NCBI GenBank assembly: GCA_018241405.1
Contig: JAFEDY010000021.1
Span: forward strand, 1-34,986
DNA length: 34,986 bases
Origin: Pseudomonadota bacterium
Lineage (GTDB): Bacteria > Pseudomonadota > Gammaproteobacteria > Burkholderiales > Burkholderiaceae_C
Reading direction: 5' to 3'
Shown: piece by piece, positions 18,500 to 27,461 of the stretch
Position numbering within the stretch: position 1 is the first letter of the stretch
Layout of the letters: every line of letters starts with the position of its first letter
Program-made: the position numbers and the translations under genes
Notes under the pieces: generated by a model
Told to the model about the DNA's origin: nothing
Database searches by the model: none
What the model saw: the letters and a program-made list of their open reading frames with translations, nothing else

Positions 18500-20185
18500 A
18501 TGGACAGAATCTGGCTCAAGAACTATCCCCCGGGCGTGCCCCATGATGTGGATGCCGACGCCTACCCGTCCGTGGCGCACATGCTGGAGGAGTCCTTCCG
18601 CCGCCATGCCGACAAGCCGTTTTCCGTGTGCATGGACCGCTGGATGCGCTACGGCGCGCTTGACCGCCTGTCGGCCCAGCTGGGCGCCTGGCTGCAGGGC
18701 CAGGGCCTCGCGCCCAGCGCGCGCGTGGCCATCATGCTACCGAATGTGCCGCAGTTCGCCGTGACCATGGCGGCCGTGCTGCGCGCGGGCTACACCTGCG
18801 TGAACGTGAACCCGCTGTACACGGCGCGCGAACTGGCGCACCAGCTCAAGGACTCGGGCGCCTCCTGCATCGTGATTCTGGAGAACTTTGCGCACACGCT
18901 GGCCGAGGTGATCGAGGACACGGACGTGCAGCATGTGGTCATCGCCTCCATGGGCGACCTGCTCGGTCCCTGGTACGGGCGCTGGATCACGTTTGCCGTG
19001 CGGCACCTGGCCAAGTTGGTGCCGGCCTACGCGCTGCCGCTGTCGGGCGGGCGCCAGGTGCTGCCCTTCAAGCGCGCGCTGGCGCTGGGCGCGCGCCGGC
19101 GCCTGAACCCGCCGCAGCTCACGCCCGAGACGCCGGCCTTTCTGCAGTACACGGGCGGCACCACGGGCCTGTCCAAGGGCGCGGTGCTCACCCAGCGCAA
19201 CATCATCGCCGCCACGCTGCAGGCCGAGAGCTGGTTTTCCCCGGCGCTGGCGCGCATCGGCGACCCCTGCCGCATCAACAGCATCGCCGCCCTGCCGCTG
19301 TACCACATCTTCGCGCTCACCCTGTGCCTGCTGGCCGTGCGCCAGGGCTCGCACCTGACGCTGATCCCCAACCCGCGCGACATTCCGAAGTTTGTCGCGG
19401 TACTCAAGAAACGCCCCTTTCACCTGCTGCCGGCGGTGAACACGCTGTTCAACGCGCTCTTGCAGAACGCGCAGTTTCGCCAGCTCGATTTTTCGCAGCT
19501 GTGCGTGTCGCAGGCCGGCGGCATGGCCGCCAGCGAGGCCACGGCGCAGCAGTGGCACAAGCTCACCGGCACCACCATGATCGAGGGCTGGGCCATGAGC
19601 GAGACCTGCGCCATAGGCACCAACAACCCGGTCACCGCCAGCCGCTTCAGCGGCAGCATCGGCCTGCCGCTGCCCGGCATCGACATCGCCATCAAGGACG
19701 ACGAGGGCCAGAGCCTGCCGCCGGGCCAGACGGGCGAGATCTGCATACGCGGCCCCAACGTCATGCCCGGCTACTGGAACCAGCCCGAGGAGAACGCCAG
19801 GACCTTCACCCCGGACGGCTTCATGCGCACGGGCGATATCGGCATCATGGACGCGCAGGGCTACACGCGCATCGTGGACCGCAAGAAGGACATGATTCTG
19901 GTGAGCGGCTTCAACGTCTACCCCAACGAGCTGGAGCAGGTGGTGGCCCTGTGCCCCGGCGTGCTCGAATGCGCGGCCGTGGGCGTGCCCGACGAACACC
20001 AGGGCGAGGCCATCAAGGTCTTCGTGGTGCGCAGCGACCCCGCGCTGACCGAGGACGACGTGGCGCGCTACTGCCACGCGCAGCTCACCGGCTACAAGCG
20101 GCCAAAATACATAGAGTTCCGCGACGAGCTGCCCAAGACCAATGTGGGCAAGATCCTGCGGCGCGAGCTGCGCAGCGGACATTGA
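18500..20185 (+). CDS. fadD: Long-chain fatty acid-CoA ligase
   Basis: A 561-residue adenylate-forming enzyme that activates fatty acids with ATP and CoA for beta-oxidation. The phosphate-binding loop is FLQYTGGTTGLSKGAVLTQ. The fatty-acid-binding gate is in WAMSETCAIGTNNP, the hinge in FMRTGDIGIMDAQGYTRIVDRKKDMILVSGFNVYPNELE, and the catalytic lysine near the C-terminus in LPKTNVGKILRREL. The VNVNPLYTARELAHQLKDSGA region is typical of proteobacterial FadD. The ATG at 18500 (MDRIWLKNYPPGVP) begins the family's conserved N-terminus; 27 codons of open frame upstream are not conserved. It is followed after 33 bp by an MBL-fold hydrolase gene. Confidence 0.95.
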   Translation: MDRIWLKNYPPGVPHDVDADAYPSVAHMLEESFRRHADKPFSVCMDRWMRYGALDRLSAQLGAWLQGQGLAPSARVAIMLPNVPQFAVTMAAVLRAGYTCVNVNPLYTARELAHQLKDSGASCIVILENFAHTLAEVIEDTDVQHVVIASMGDLLGPWYGRWITFAVRHLAKLVPAYALPLSGGRQVLPFKRALALGARRRLNPPQLTPETPAFLQYTGGTTGLSKGAVLTQRNIIAATLQAESWFSPALARIGDPCRINSIAALPLYHIFALTLCLLAVRQGSHLTLIPNPRDIPKFVAVLKKRPFHLLPAVNTLFNALLQNAQFRQLDFSQLCVSQAGGMAASEATAQQWHKLTGTTMIEGWAMSETCAIGTNNPVTASRFSGSIGLPLPGIDIAIKDDEGQSLPPGQTGEICIRGPNVMPGYWNQPEENARTFTPDGFMRTGDIGIMDAQGYTRIVDRKKDMILVSGFNVYPNELEQVVALCPGVLECAAVGVPDEHQGEAIKVFVVRSDPALTEDDVARYCHAQLTGYKRPKYIEFRDELPKTNVGKILRRELRSGH

Positions 20186-20200
20186 TCACCCCTTCTTGAA

Positions 20201-20218
20201 TCCCAAATTTGATAGCTG
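20201..20218 (+). repeat. Possible fragment of the dispersed repeat (copy F) abutting an ATG
   Basis: CCCAAATTTGATAGCTG matches only the left end of the repeat (compare GTGATAGCTGCTTGCG in copy E), then diverges at the ATG of the next gene. It places a TAG stop and a CTG immediately before that ATG. At about eight matching core bases, chance is possible. Confidence 0.3.
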
Positions 20219-21145
20219 ATGCCGCACGCCACCATTGCCCTACCGCCCGAAATCACTGTGCTTGAACGTGGCTGGCTCTCGGCCAACAACATGCTCTTTC
20301 TGGGGCGGGACGCGACGGCGCTGGTGGACAGCGGCTACTGCAGCAACGCGCAACAGACCGTGGCGCTGGTCGAATCGGCACTGCAGGGGCGCGCGCTCGA
20401 CCTGCTGCTCAACACCCATCTGCACAGCGACCACTGCGGCGGCAACGCCGCGCTGCAGGCGCGCTGGTCGCAGCTGCGCACCCAGATCCCGCCGGGCCAG
20501 TGGGAGCATGTGCAGCACTGGGACCCGGTGGCGCTGAGCTACACCCCCACGGGCCAGGACTGCCCGCGCTTTCGCGCCGACGCGCGCCTCATGCCCGGCA
20601 GCGAGGTGCGGCTGGGCGACCGCGCCTGGCAGGTGCACGCCGCGCCGGGGCATGACAGCCACGCCGTGCTGCTGTTCGAGCCTGCGTCCGGCGTGCTGAT
20701 CTCGGGCGATGCGCTGTGGGAAAACGGCTTCGGTGTGGTCTTCCCCGAGCTCGACGGCGAAGAGGCCTTTGCCGACGTCGCCGCGACGCTGGGCCTCATC
20801 GAACGCCTGGCCCCGCGCACCGTCATCCCCGGCCATGGCGGCGTGTTCGCCGATGTGTCCGAGGCCCTGGCGCGCGCGCGCAGGCGCCTGGCCGGCTTCG
20901 AGGCCGACCCGGTCAAGCACGCGCGCCACGCGGCCAAGGTGCTGCTCAAGTACAAGCTGCTCGAATGGCAGCAGATGCCCATGGCCCATGTGCAGGCCTG
21001 GCTGGCCGCCACGCCCTACTACGCGCGGCTGCATGAGCGCTACTTTGGCGATCGCGCGGCGGGGCAGTGGGCGGACGAGTTGGTGCGGGAGCTGGTGGCG
21101 GGAGGGGCTGCGCGGTGCGAGGAGGGGGTGTTGTTCAACGCCTGA
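20219..21145 (+). CDS. Metallo-beta-lactamase-fold hydrolase
   Basis: A 308-residue protein of the MBL superfamily. The zinc motif HxHxDH is present in LLNTHLHSDHCGGN, further ligands are in APGHDSHAVLLF (His), SGDALWENGFG (Asp) and VIPGHGGVF (His), and ERGWLSANNMLFLG opens the first strand. The C-terminal 90 residues (ADPVKHARHAAKVLLKYKLLEWQQMPMAHVQAWL) are helical and match a subgroup of uncharacterised proteobacterial MBL proteins. The substrate is unknown; glyoxalase II-like or lactonase/esterase activity are options. The ATG at 20219 has no Shine-Dalgarno sequence, and an in-frame stop lies two codons upstream, so the start is nearly forced. It follows fadD by 33 bp and may be co-transcribed. 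Its stop is 6 bp from that of fliA on the other strand. Confidence 0.85.
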   Translation: MPHATIALPPEITVLERGWLSANNMLFLGRDATALVDSGYCSNAQQTVALVESALQGRALDLLLNTHLHSDHCGGNAALQARWSQLRTQIPPGQWEHVQHWDPVALSYTPTGQDCPRFRADARLMPGSEVRLGDRAWQVHAAPGHDSHAVLLFEPASGVLISGDALWENGFGVVFPELDGEEAFADVAATLGLIERLAPRTVIPGHGGVFADVSEALARARRRLAGFEADPVKHARHAAKVLLKYKLLEWQQMPMAHVQAWLAATPYYARLHERYFGDRAAGQWADELVRELVAGGAARCEEGVLFNA

Positions 21146-21151
21146 AGAACC

Positions 21152-21868
21152 TCAATGCCCCCGCATCTTGGTCCGCAGCCGCGCAATCGCCTGGCTGTGC
21201 AGCTGGCACACGCGCGACTCGGTCACGCCCAGCACGGCGGCGATTTCCTTGAGGTTCATGTCGTGCTCGTAGTACATGCCCATGATGTGCTGCTCGCGCT
21301 CGGGCAGGACCTTGATGGCCGCCACCAGTGCGCTGCGCAGGCGCTGGTCGCGCAGCATGGCCATGGGGTCGGCGCCCTCATCGGCGGTGTGGCGGTCCAG
21401 GAAGCCCTCCTCGCCCTCGTCGCTGCCGCCCATGTCCTCCAGGTACACCAGCTGCGTGCCGCGCACCTTGCCCAGCAGGGTCTGGTAGTCGGCCAGATCC
21501 ATGCCCAGCTCGGCGGCGATCTCGGACTCCAGGGGGCTGCGGCCCAGGCGCTGCTCCACGCGGCGCAGGGCCTGCTCGATCTCCTTTTGGCTTTTGCGCG
21601 CGCCGCGGCTCATCCAGTCGCCGTCGCGCAGCTCGTCGAGCATGGCCCCGCGTATGCGCTGGCTGGCGAAGGTCTCGAACTGCACGCCCTGGGCCGCCTC
21701 GTAGCGCGAGAGCGCATCGTTCAGGCCGATCATGCCGACCTGGACCAGGTCGTCGAGCTCTACGTTCGGCGGCAGCTTGGCGATCATGTGGTGCGCTATG
21801 CGCCGCACCAGCGGCAGGTGCTGGTGAAACAGCGCGTCCCGGTCGAGCTGGCCTTTCGCGGTGTACAT
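21152..21868 (-). CDS. fliA: Flagellar sigma factor sigma-28
   Basis: A 238-residue sigma-70-family factor directing RNA polymerase to late flagellar genes (flagellin, motor, chemotaxis). Region 2 is clear: LVRRIAHHMIAKLPPNVELDDLVQVGMIGLNDALSRYEAAQGVQFETFASQ, followed by IRGAMLDELRDGDWMSR. Region 3 contains EQRLGRSPLESEIAAELGM. Region 4 ends with LPEREQHIMGMYYEHDMNLKEIAAVLGVTESRVCQLHSQAIARLR, the helix-turn-helix for the -35 box. The start is the ATG at 21868 (MYTAKGQLDRD). It is the distal gene of the flhB-flhA-flhF-flhG run, 5 bp after the flhG-like gene, a common order in polarly flagellated bacteria. A matching promoter is visible upstream of fliC2. Confidence 0.95.
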   Translation of the reverse strand: MYTAKGQLDRDALFHQHLPLVRRIAHHMIAKLPPNVELDDLVQVGMIGLNDALSRYEAAQGVQFETFASQRIRGAMLDELRDGDWMSRGARKSQKEIEQALRRVEQRLGRSPLESEIAAELGMDLADYQTLLGKVRGTQLVYLEDMGGSDEGEEGFLDRHTADEGADPMAMLRDQRLRSALVAAIKVLPEREQHIMGMYYEHDMNLKEIAAVLGVTESRVCQLHSQAIARLRTKMRGH

Positions 21869-21873
21869 AGGTG

Positions 21874-22671
21874 TCAGTGGCTCCGGTCCAGGGGGGCGAT
21901 GGCGCTGCCGCAGGGCACGGGCAGCAGGGCAGGGGCGGCATCCAGGGTGTTGGCATTTTCCAGCAACTGCAGGGCCAGGCGCTGGATGTCCTGGGCGCGT
22001 GCGGCGGCCACCGTGGTTGTGTGTATGGGCAGGCCCAGGTGCTTCTGAGCGCTGCGCTGCAGGGTGTCCAGGGTCTGTGCGGTTTGCTGCTGCTGCGGGG
22101 CGGCGCCGGGCGGCACGATGGCGGCCACGGTGCAGCGCACGCCTGCATGCAGCGCCATATGCTTGAGCTGGCGGTAGCTGCGCACCATGCCCTGGGCGCC
22201 GGGGCCGGTCATGATGAGCGGCATGCTGGCGCTGCCGTGCAGCAGCGGCGCCAGCCGCTCGGGCGGCGCATGCAGCACCACCAGCGCGTAGGCTCGAAAC
22301 AGCGGCTGCAGGCGCCGCAGCGCGGCATGGCCCTCGCGCTGCGCCTGGCCGGCCAGCCAGGCCAGTCCGCGCGCCGCCGGCAGCACCGCCAGCGATGCAC
22401 CGCAGGCCGCCATGTCCAGCGCCTCGGCGCCCGGCCAGGCCGCGGGGCCCAGCAGGTGCGCCAGTCCCGGCGCGTGCGGCTCCTCGTGTGCCGTGCCGTC
22501 CAGCACCACCACGGGGTAGCCCAGGCGCTGCAGGTGGGCGCACAGCTGCCACAGCATCTCCAGCCAGGGGCCGTTGTCCGGCTGGCTCAGCACGGCCAGC
22601 AGGCGCAGGTCGCGCTGCGGGGTCAGGTTGTGCAGGCCCATGGCCTGGTGCACGGCGGTGTCAAGCAACAT
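21874..22671 (-). CDS. FlhG/FleN-like protein lacking the Walker A motif
   Basis: A 265-residue protein in the invariant position of flhG, between flhF and fliA. FlhG is a MinD-like ATPase that limits flagellar number by acting on FlhF. The fold can be followed: LRLLAVLSQPDNGPWLEMLWQL, then HLQRLGYPVVVLDG (strand 2), ALDMAACGASLAVLPAARGL, and RAYALVVLHAPPE. But the canonical KGGxGKT loop is replaced by QPDNGPWLE, so ATP binding of the normal kind is unlikely. The protein may be a pseudo-ATPase that keeps a binding role. I chose the ATG at 22671: it has AAGGA seven bases upstream and overlaps the last codons of flhF by 11 bp. A TTG at 22692 would add seven residues. The call relies on position plus weak fold similarity. 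Confidence 0.7.
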   Translation of the reverse strand: MLLDTAVHQAMGLHNLTPQRDLRLLAVLSQPDNGPWLEMLWQLCAHLQRLGYPVVVLDGTAHEEPHAPGLAHLLGPAAWPGAEALDMAACGASLAVLPAARGLAWLAGQAQREGHAALRRLQPLFRAYALVVLHAPPERLAPLLHGSASMPLIMTGPGAQGMVRSYRQLKHMALHAGVRCTVAAIVPPGAAPQQQQTAQTLDTLQRSAQKHLGLPIHTTTVAAARAQDIQRLALQLLENANTLDAAPALLPVPCGSAIAPLDRSH

Positions 22672-24205
22672 CGACCAGTCCTTGTTCGGCAAGCGCCTCG
22701 GCGGCGGGCGAGAAGAAGAAGTTGAGGTCGCCGACCTTGGGGTCGAAGGCCGACTTGGCGTGGCTGCGCATCGATTCGCGCACCAGGCGGCGCGCGTCGG
22801 CCGCCTCCCAGTCCTCGGGCACGCGCTGGCCGTTGGTCACGCCGCGCAGCAGCAGCTGGTGGCGGATCAGCGTATCAAGCGCCGGGCCAAGCTTCACGGC
22901 CTCGTCCACCTTGGACAAAATGGTTTGCTGCGTGCCGCCGGTCTTGAAGCCTGTGAGCACATCGTCCAGCGTGTCGCCCTGGCTGCTGGCGTTGAGCACC
23001 AGCAGGCGCTGCACGCCGGGCAGATCCAGCACGTCGAGCAATTCACGCCGGCGCGGGTCGCGCGGGGCCACGCCCGTGGTGTCGATGAGCACCATCTTCT
23101 TGCCCGCCAACAGGCCCAGCAGGTCCTGCAGCGCGGCGCGGTCATGCGCCAGGTGTGCCACCACGCCCAGCATGCGCCCGTAGCTGCGCAGCTGCTCATG
23201 TGCGCCCATGCGGTAGGTGTCGAGCGTGATCAGGCCCACGCTGGCCGGACCGTGCACGCGCGCACACAGCGCTGCCAGCTTGGCCGTAGTGGTGGTCTTG
23301 CCCACGCCGGTGGCGCCCACCATGGCGTAGATGCCGCCCTCCTCGTACAGCGGCAGGGCCTGGGCGTCGGTGTGCAGATTGCGCTCCAGCACGTTCATGA
23401 GCCAGTGCACGGCCTCCTGCGCGCCCAGCTGCTCGGGCAGGTGCTCCAGCATGGCGCGCGAGAGCGCCGGCGAGTAGCCCGCGCGAATCAGCTTGAGCAT
23501 GAGGTTGGACTGGATCGGGTTCTGGCGCGCCTGGCCGAGCCAGGTCAGGGTGTTAAAGCGGTCCTCGATCAGGTCCTTCATGGACTGCAGTTCCTTCATC
23601 AGGTTCTGCTGTCCCAGGCCCGCGGCCAGCGTGGGCGCCGCCGGGGGCTCGCTGCGGCGCGGCGTGAGCTGCTCGGCACCCAGGGCCGCATGCATGGTGC
23701 GCAGCGGGTTGTGGCGTGCCACGGGGGGGGTGATGGGCGCTTGCACGGGCGGCTCCGCGGCCGCGGGGCGCTCCAGGGGGGGGCGTTCGCCCATGGCGGG
23801 CAGGGCTGCGGCGGTGCTCGTGCCGTGCAGGGCGTCGTGGCGGCGGCGCAGCATGCGTTCGCGCACATAGTCCTGGAACGACAGCGTGCTCATGGCCAGC
23901 TGCTCGGTGTCCTTGGCCACGGTGCCGCGCGCTTCGGCGGCCTCGGGCGCGGCGCTGGGCGCCTCCTTGGGGGCACGCAGGGGCTGCCTGGCGGCCAGCT
24001 CGTCGGCGCGCTCCTGCAGGCGGCTGGGCGCGGGCTCGGCGCCGCCCTGCAGCGAGGAGGAGAGAGTCTCCTCGGCCGTGGCCATGACCTCCACGCCCTC
24101 GGCCGTGGGGCGGTTGGACAGGATCAGCGTGCCATCGCCGAAGGCCATGCGCGCCTTGGCCAGGGCCTCGCGGGCGGTGGGGGCGGTAAAGCGTTTGATG
24201 TTCAT
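22661..24205 (-). CDS. flhF: Flagellar biosynthesis GTPase FlhF
   Basis: A 514-residue SRP-type GTPase that marks the pole for flagellar assembly. The N-terminal basic region (MNIKRFTAPTAREALAKARMAFGDGTLILSNRPTAEG) is the B domain start. Residues 50-200 are a low-complexity Ala/Pro-rich stretch, followed by the helical N domain (MKELQSMKDLIEDRFNTLTWLG). The G domain has the P-loop GATGVGKTTTTAKLA, then ITLDTYRMGAHEQLRSYGRMLGV, LIDTTGVAPRDPRRRE, and LSKVDEAVKLG for guanine recognition. Its ATG overlaps the flhA stop (ATGA), so the genes are translationally coupled. Together with the flhG-like gene it argues for a polar flagellum. Confidence 0.95.
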   Translation of the reverse strand: MNIKRFTAPTAREALAKARMAFGDGTLILSNRPTAEGVEVMATAEETLSSSLQGGAEPAPSRLQERADELAARQPLRAPKEAPSAAPEAAEARGTVAKDTEQLAMSTLSFQDYVRERMLRRRHDALHGTSTAAALPAMGERPPLERPAAAEPPVQAPITPPVARHNPLRTMHAALGAEQLTPRRSEPPAAPTLAAGLGQQNLMKELQSMKDLIEDRFNTLTWLGQARQNPIQSNLMLKLIRAGYSPALSRAMLEHLPEQLGAQEAVHWLMNVLERNLHTDAQALPLYEEGGIYAMVGATGVGKTTTTAKLAALCARVHGPASVGLITLDTYRMGAHEQLRSYGRMLGVVAHLAHDRAALQDLLGLLAGKKMVLIDTTGVAPRDPRRRELLDVLDLPGVQRLLVLNASSQGDTLDDVLTGFKTGGTQQTILSKVDEAVKLGPALDTLIRHQLLLRGVTNGQRVPEDWEAADARRLVRESMRSHAKSAFDPKVGDLNFFFSPAAEALAEQGLVDVA

Positions 24206-26292
24206 GACGATGCGCCTTGCAGGATGGGGCCGATGCGGATGGTGTGGGTCTCGGGAATCTCGCTGTGCGCCAGCACCTGCAGGCGCGGCGCCACGCGGCG
24301 TACCAGGCGGGCGATGGCGCCGCGTATGGCGTCGGGCACCAGCAGGCAGGCGGGCATGCCCAGCTCTTCCTGCTTGAGCGCCACCTCGGCCGCCTTGCGC
24401 GTGAGCAGGTCGGCCACGCCGGGGTCCAGCGCCGGGCCGTTGGCGTTGGCCAGGGCCTGCACCAGGAGGCGCTCCAGGCCGGGCTCGATGGCGATCACGC
24501 TGAGCTCGCGTGTGGGGCCGTAGATCTGCTGGACGATGGCCGGCGACAGCGCGATGCGCACGCGCCGCGCCAGCTCCACCGGGTCTTGCGTCGCGCCGGC
24601 ATGCTCGGCCAGCGTCTCGATGATGGTGCGTATGTCGCGGATGTGCACGCTCTCCTCCAGCAAGAGCTGCAGCACCTTCTGGAATGTGGTGATGGAGACC
24701 ATCTTGGGTACGACTTCCTCGATCAGTTTGGGCGCCAGCCGGCTCACATGCTCCACGAGCTGTTGCGTCTCGGTGCGGGACAGGAGCTTGGCGGCGTGCA
24801 CTTGCATCAAGTGTGACAAATGGGTGGCCATCACGGTTTCCGAATCAACCACGGTAAAGCCCGCCATTTGCGCCGCTTCCTTTTGCGCCGCGTCTATCCA
24901 GTGCGCGGGCAGGCCGAAGGCCGGGTCGGTCGTGGGCGTGCCGATCAGCGGCGTGCTGATGCCGCCGGGATTGATGGCCAGGAACATGCCGGGGTGGGCC
25001 TCGCCCTCGCCCACGACCACGCCGCGCAGCAGCACGCGGTAGGCGCTGGGCTTCAATTCCAGGTTGTCGCGCACATGCACGGCCGGCGGCAGAAAGCCCA
25101 CCTCCTGCGCAAACTTGCGGCGCACGCCCTTGATGCGCGTGAGCAGATCGCCCTGGCGGTTCTTGTCCACCAGCGCGATCAGGCGGTAGCCCAGCTCCAG
25201 GCCCAGCAGGTCCACGGGCTGCAGGTCGTCCCAACTGGCCTCGCCGTCGCCCACGGGGGCGGGCGGCGCCTCGGGCGCCACGGCCGCCTGCTTCTGGCGC
25301 TGCAGCAGCAGCCAGGCGCCCCAGGCCAGGCCGCTGCCCATGACCAGGAACACCGCATGCGGCATGCCCGGTATCAGGCCCAGCAAAATCAGCACGCCCG
25401 CGGTCACGCCCAGCACGCGCGGCGACATGAACAGCTGCTGCACGATCTGCTGGCCCATGTCCTTTTCCTTGCCCACGCGCGACACCACCATGGCCGCGGC
25501 GACGGAGATGAGCAGGCCCGGAATCTGTGCCACCAGCGCATCGCCCACCGCCAGCAGGATGTAGCTGTTGGCCGCATCGCCCGCCGACAGGCCGTGCGAC
25601 AGCATGCCGATGGCGAAGCCGCCCACGATGTTGATGACCAGGATCAGGATGCCGGCCACGGCGTCGCCGCGCACGAACTTGCTCGCGCCGTCCATGGAGC
25701 CGAAGAAGTTGGCCTCCTCCTGCACCTCGGCGCGGCGGCGCTTGGCCTCCTTCTCGTCGATCAGGCCGGCGTTCAGGTCGGCGTCCACGGCCATCTGCTT
25801 GCCGGGCATGGCGTCCAGCGTGAAGCGGGCCGACACCTCGGCGATGCGCTCCGCGCCCTTGGTCACGACCACGAAGTTGATGACCACCAGGATGGCGAAC
25901 ACGATCAGGCCCACGGCGAAGTTGCCGCCGATCAGGAAGTGGCCGAAGGCCTCGATCACCGCGCCCGCCGCGCCCGGCCCGGTGTGGCCCTCCAGCAGCA
26001 CCACGCGGGTCGATGCCACGTTGAGCGACAGGCGCATCAGCGTGGTCAGCAGCAGCACCGAGGGGAAGGCGGCAAAGTCCAGCGGCCGCAGCATGTAGGC
26101 CGACACCATCATCACCATCAGCGCCACGGCGATGTTCAGCGTGAAGAAGGTGTCGAGCAGCCAGGCGGGAATGGGCAGCACCATCAGCGCCAGGATGGCG
26201 ACCACCAGCAGCGGCGCCGCCAGGCCTTGCAGCGCCTGGCCGTGCGTGCCGGCCCATTGGCGCATGGAATGGAGGGGGGAGGGTGTGCTCAT
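24202..26292 (-). CDS. flhA: Flagellar type III export gate protein FlhA
   Basis: A 696-residue inner-membrane protein, the largest part of the flagellar export gate, which takes up protons and docks chaperone-substrate complexes. Eight or so membrane spans occupy residues 25-320, including LPIPAWLLDTFFTLNIAVALMVMM. The FHIPEP-type region is present as RLSLNVASTRVVLLEGHTGPGAAGAVIEAFG. The cytoplasmic loop AERIAEVSARFTLDAMPGKQMAVDADLNAGLIDEKEAKRRR is highly conserved. The cytosolic domain follows a Pro/Ala linker (about 335-350), with YRLIALVDKNRQGDLLTRIKGVRRK and RDIRTIIETLAEHA. The start overlaps the flhB stop by four bases (ATGA). Length is standard. Confidence 0.97.
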   Translation of the reverse strand: MSTPSPLHSMRQWAGTHGQALQGLAAPLLVVAILALMVLPIPAWLLDTFFTLNIAVALMVMMVSAYMLRPLDFAAFPSVLLLTTLMRLSLNVASTRVVLLEGHTGPGAAGAVIEAFGHFLIGGNFAVGLIVFAILVVINFVVVTKGAERIAEVSARFTLDAMPGKQMAVDADLNAGLIDEKEAKRRRAEVQEEANFFGSMDGASKFVRGDAVAGILILVINIVGGFAIGMLSHGLSAGDAANSYILLAVGDALVAQIPGLLISVAAAMVVSRVGKEKDMGQQIVQQLFMSPRVLGVTAGVLILLGLIPGMPHAVFLVMGSGLAWGAWLLLQRQKQAAVAPEAPPAPVGDGEASWDDLQPVDLLGLELGYRLIALVDKNRQGDLLTRIKGVRRKFAQEVGFLPPAVHVRDNLELKPSAYRVLLRGVVVGEGEAHPGMFLAINPGGISTPLIGTPTTDPAFGLPAHWIDAAQKEAAQMAGFTVVDSETVMATHLSHLMQVHAAKLLSRTETQQLVEHVSRLAPKLIEEVVPKMVSITTFQKVLQLLLEESVHIRDIRTIIETLAEHAGATQDPVELARRVRIALSPAIVQQIYGPTRELSVIAIEPGLERLLVQALANANGPALDPGVADLLTRKAAEVALKQEELGMPACLLVPDAIRGAIARLVRRVAPRLQVLAHSEIPETHTIRIGPILQGASS

Positions 26293-27461
26293 GCGTCAGC
26301 TGCCGAAGCATGCGGCTGGTTGGCCGGCTTGTGGTGCGGGTCGAGTTCGGGCGGAATATGCGCGTCGGGCACGGGCTGGGCCTCGGGCATGCGGCCCTCG
26401 CCGCGCAGCGCGGCCTTCAGGCGGTACACATAGGCCAGCACCTGGGCCACGGCCGTGTAGAGCTGCGCGGGGATGGGCTGCTCCAGCTCGGCATGGGCAT
26501 ACAGCGCGCGCGCCAGCATGGGCGACTGCAGCACCGGCACGCCGTGCTGCTGCGCCAGCTCGCGGATCCTGAAGGCCAGCAGGTCCGTGCCCTTGGAGAC
26601 CACCTGCGGCGCGCCCATGGCGGCCTCATCGTACTTCAGGGCCACGGCGTAGTGCGTGGGGTTCATGAGCACGAAGTCGGCCTTCGGCACGGCGGCGATG
26701 CTGGAGCGGTCGGCGATCTCGCGCGCCCTCTGGCGCTGCTTGCCCTTGAGCTGCGGGTTGCCGTCCGACTCCTTGTGCTCCTGCTTGACCTCCTCGTGGC
26801 TCATCTTCAGCCGCGACTTGAAGAAGAAGGCCTGCAGCGGCACGTCCACCACGGCGAACAGGAACACCACCAGCAGCAGCAGGCTCACGCCTGAGACGAC
26901 CCACTCGCCCGCATGGCGCAGCGACAGCGGCGAGGGCTGCAGCACCAGCACCGCCATCTGCTCGATGCTGCGGCCCATGAAGCTCCAGGCCACCGCCGTG
27001 AGGATGGCCGTCATCAGCACCATCTTGGCCACGTTGGCCATCTGCTGCTTGGAAAACAGGTTGGCAAAACCCGACAGCGGGTTGAGGCGGTTGAACTGCG
27101 GCGCCATCGGCTTGAAGCTCCACACCCAGCCGCCCGCACCAACGGCGGAAAGCAGCGCCGCGCCACCCGTGAGCAGCGCAAACACGGCGCTGGCCAGCAG
27201 GCCCACGCCGGCCATGGTCTGCAGCCGCGCCAGCATGGCGCCCGGCGCCTGCACGCTGGCGGCGTTGAACACCAGCTGCTGGCGCAGCGCGCGCTGCAGG
27301 TATTCCACGAACCAGGGTGCCAGCACCAGCAGCGCCAGCGCTCCCGAGCCCAGGATGGCCAGGTGCGACAGGTCCCGCGAGCGCGCGGCCTGGCCGTCGC
27401 TGCGCGCCTTCTGCAGCTTGCGCTCGGTTGCGGGTAGATTTTTGTCTTGGCTCGAACTCAT
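26289..27461 (-). CDS. flhB: Flagellar export switch protein FlhB
   Basis: A 390-residue inner-membrane protein that switches the export apparatus from rod/hook to filament substrates. The N-terminal SSSQDKNLPATERKLQKARSDGQAARSRDL is family-typical. Four membrane spans lie at roughly 32-52, 84-105, 143-165 and 186-208, followed by the cytoplasmic linker FFFKSRLKMSHEEVKQEHKESDGNPQLKGKQRQR. The autocleavage motif is N267-P-T-H270 in DFVLMNPTHYAVALKYD. The C-terminal tail (about 345-390) is Pro-rich and slightly long. The ATG at 27461 has a poor ribosome-binding site. The gene starts 187 bp downstream of cheY, where cheZ would normally be expected. Confidence 0.97.
   Translation of the reverse strand: MSSSQDKNLPATERKLQKARSDGQAARSRDLSHLAILGSGALALLVLAPWFVEYLQRALRQQLVFNAASVQAPGAMLARLQTMAGVGLLASAVFALLTGGAALLSAVGAGGWVWSFKPMAPQFNRLNPLSGFANLFSKQQMANVAKMVLMTAILTAVAWSFMGRSIEQMAVLVLQPSPLSLRHAGEWVVSGVSLLLLVVFLFAVVDVPLQAFFFKSRLKMSHEEVKQEHKESDGNPQLKGKQRQRAREIADRSSIAAVPKADFVLMNPTHYAVALKYDEAAMGAPQVVSKGTDLLAFRIRELAQQHGVPVLQSPMLARALYAHAELEQPIPAQLYTAVAQVLAYVYRLKAALRGEGRMPEAQPVPDAHIPPELDPHHKPANQPHASAADA

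Noticed and set aside
22574..24523. A 649-codon plus-strand open frame opposite flhF
   Set aside because: Antisense shadow; flhF on the other strand has intact GTPase motifs.
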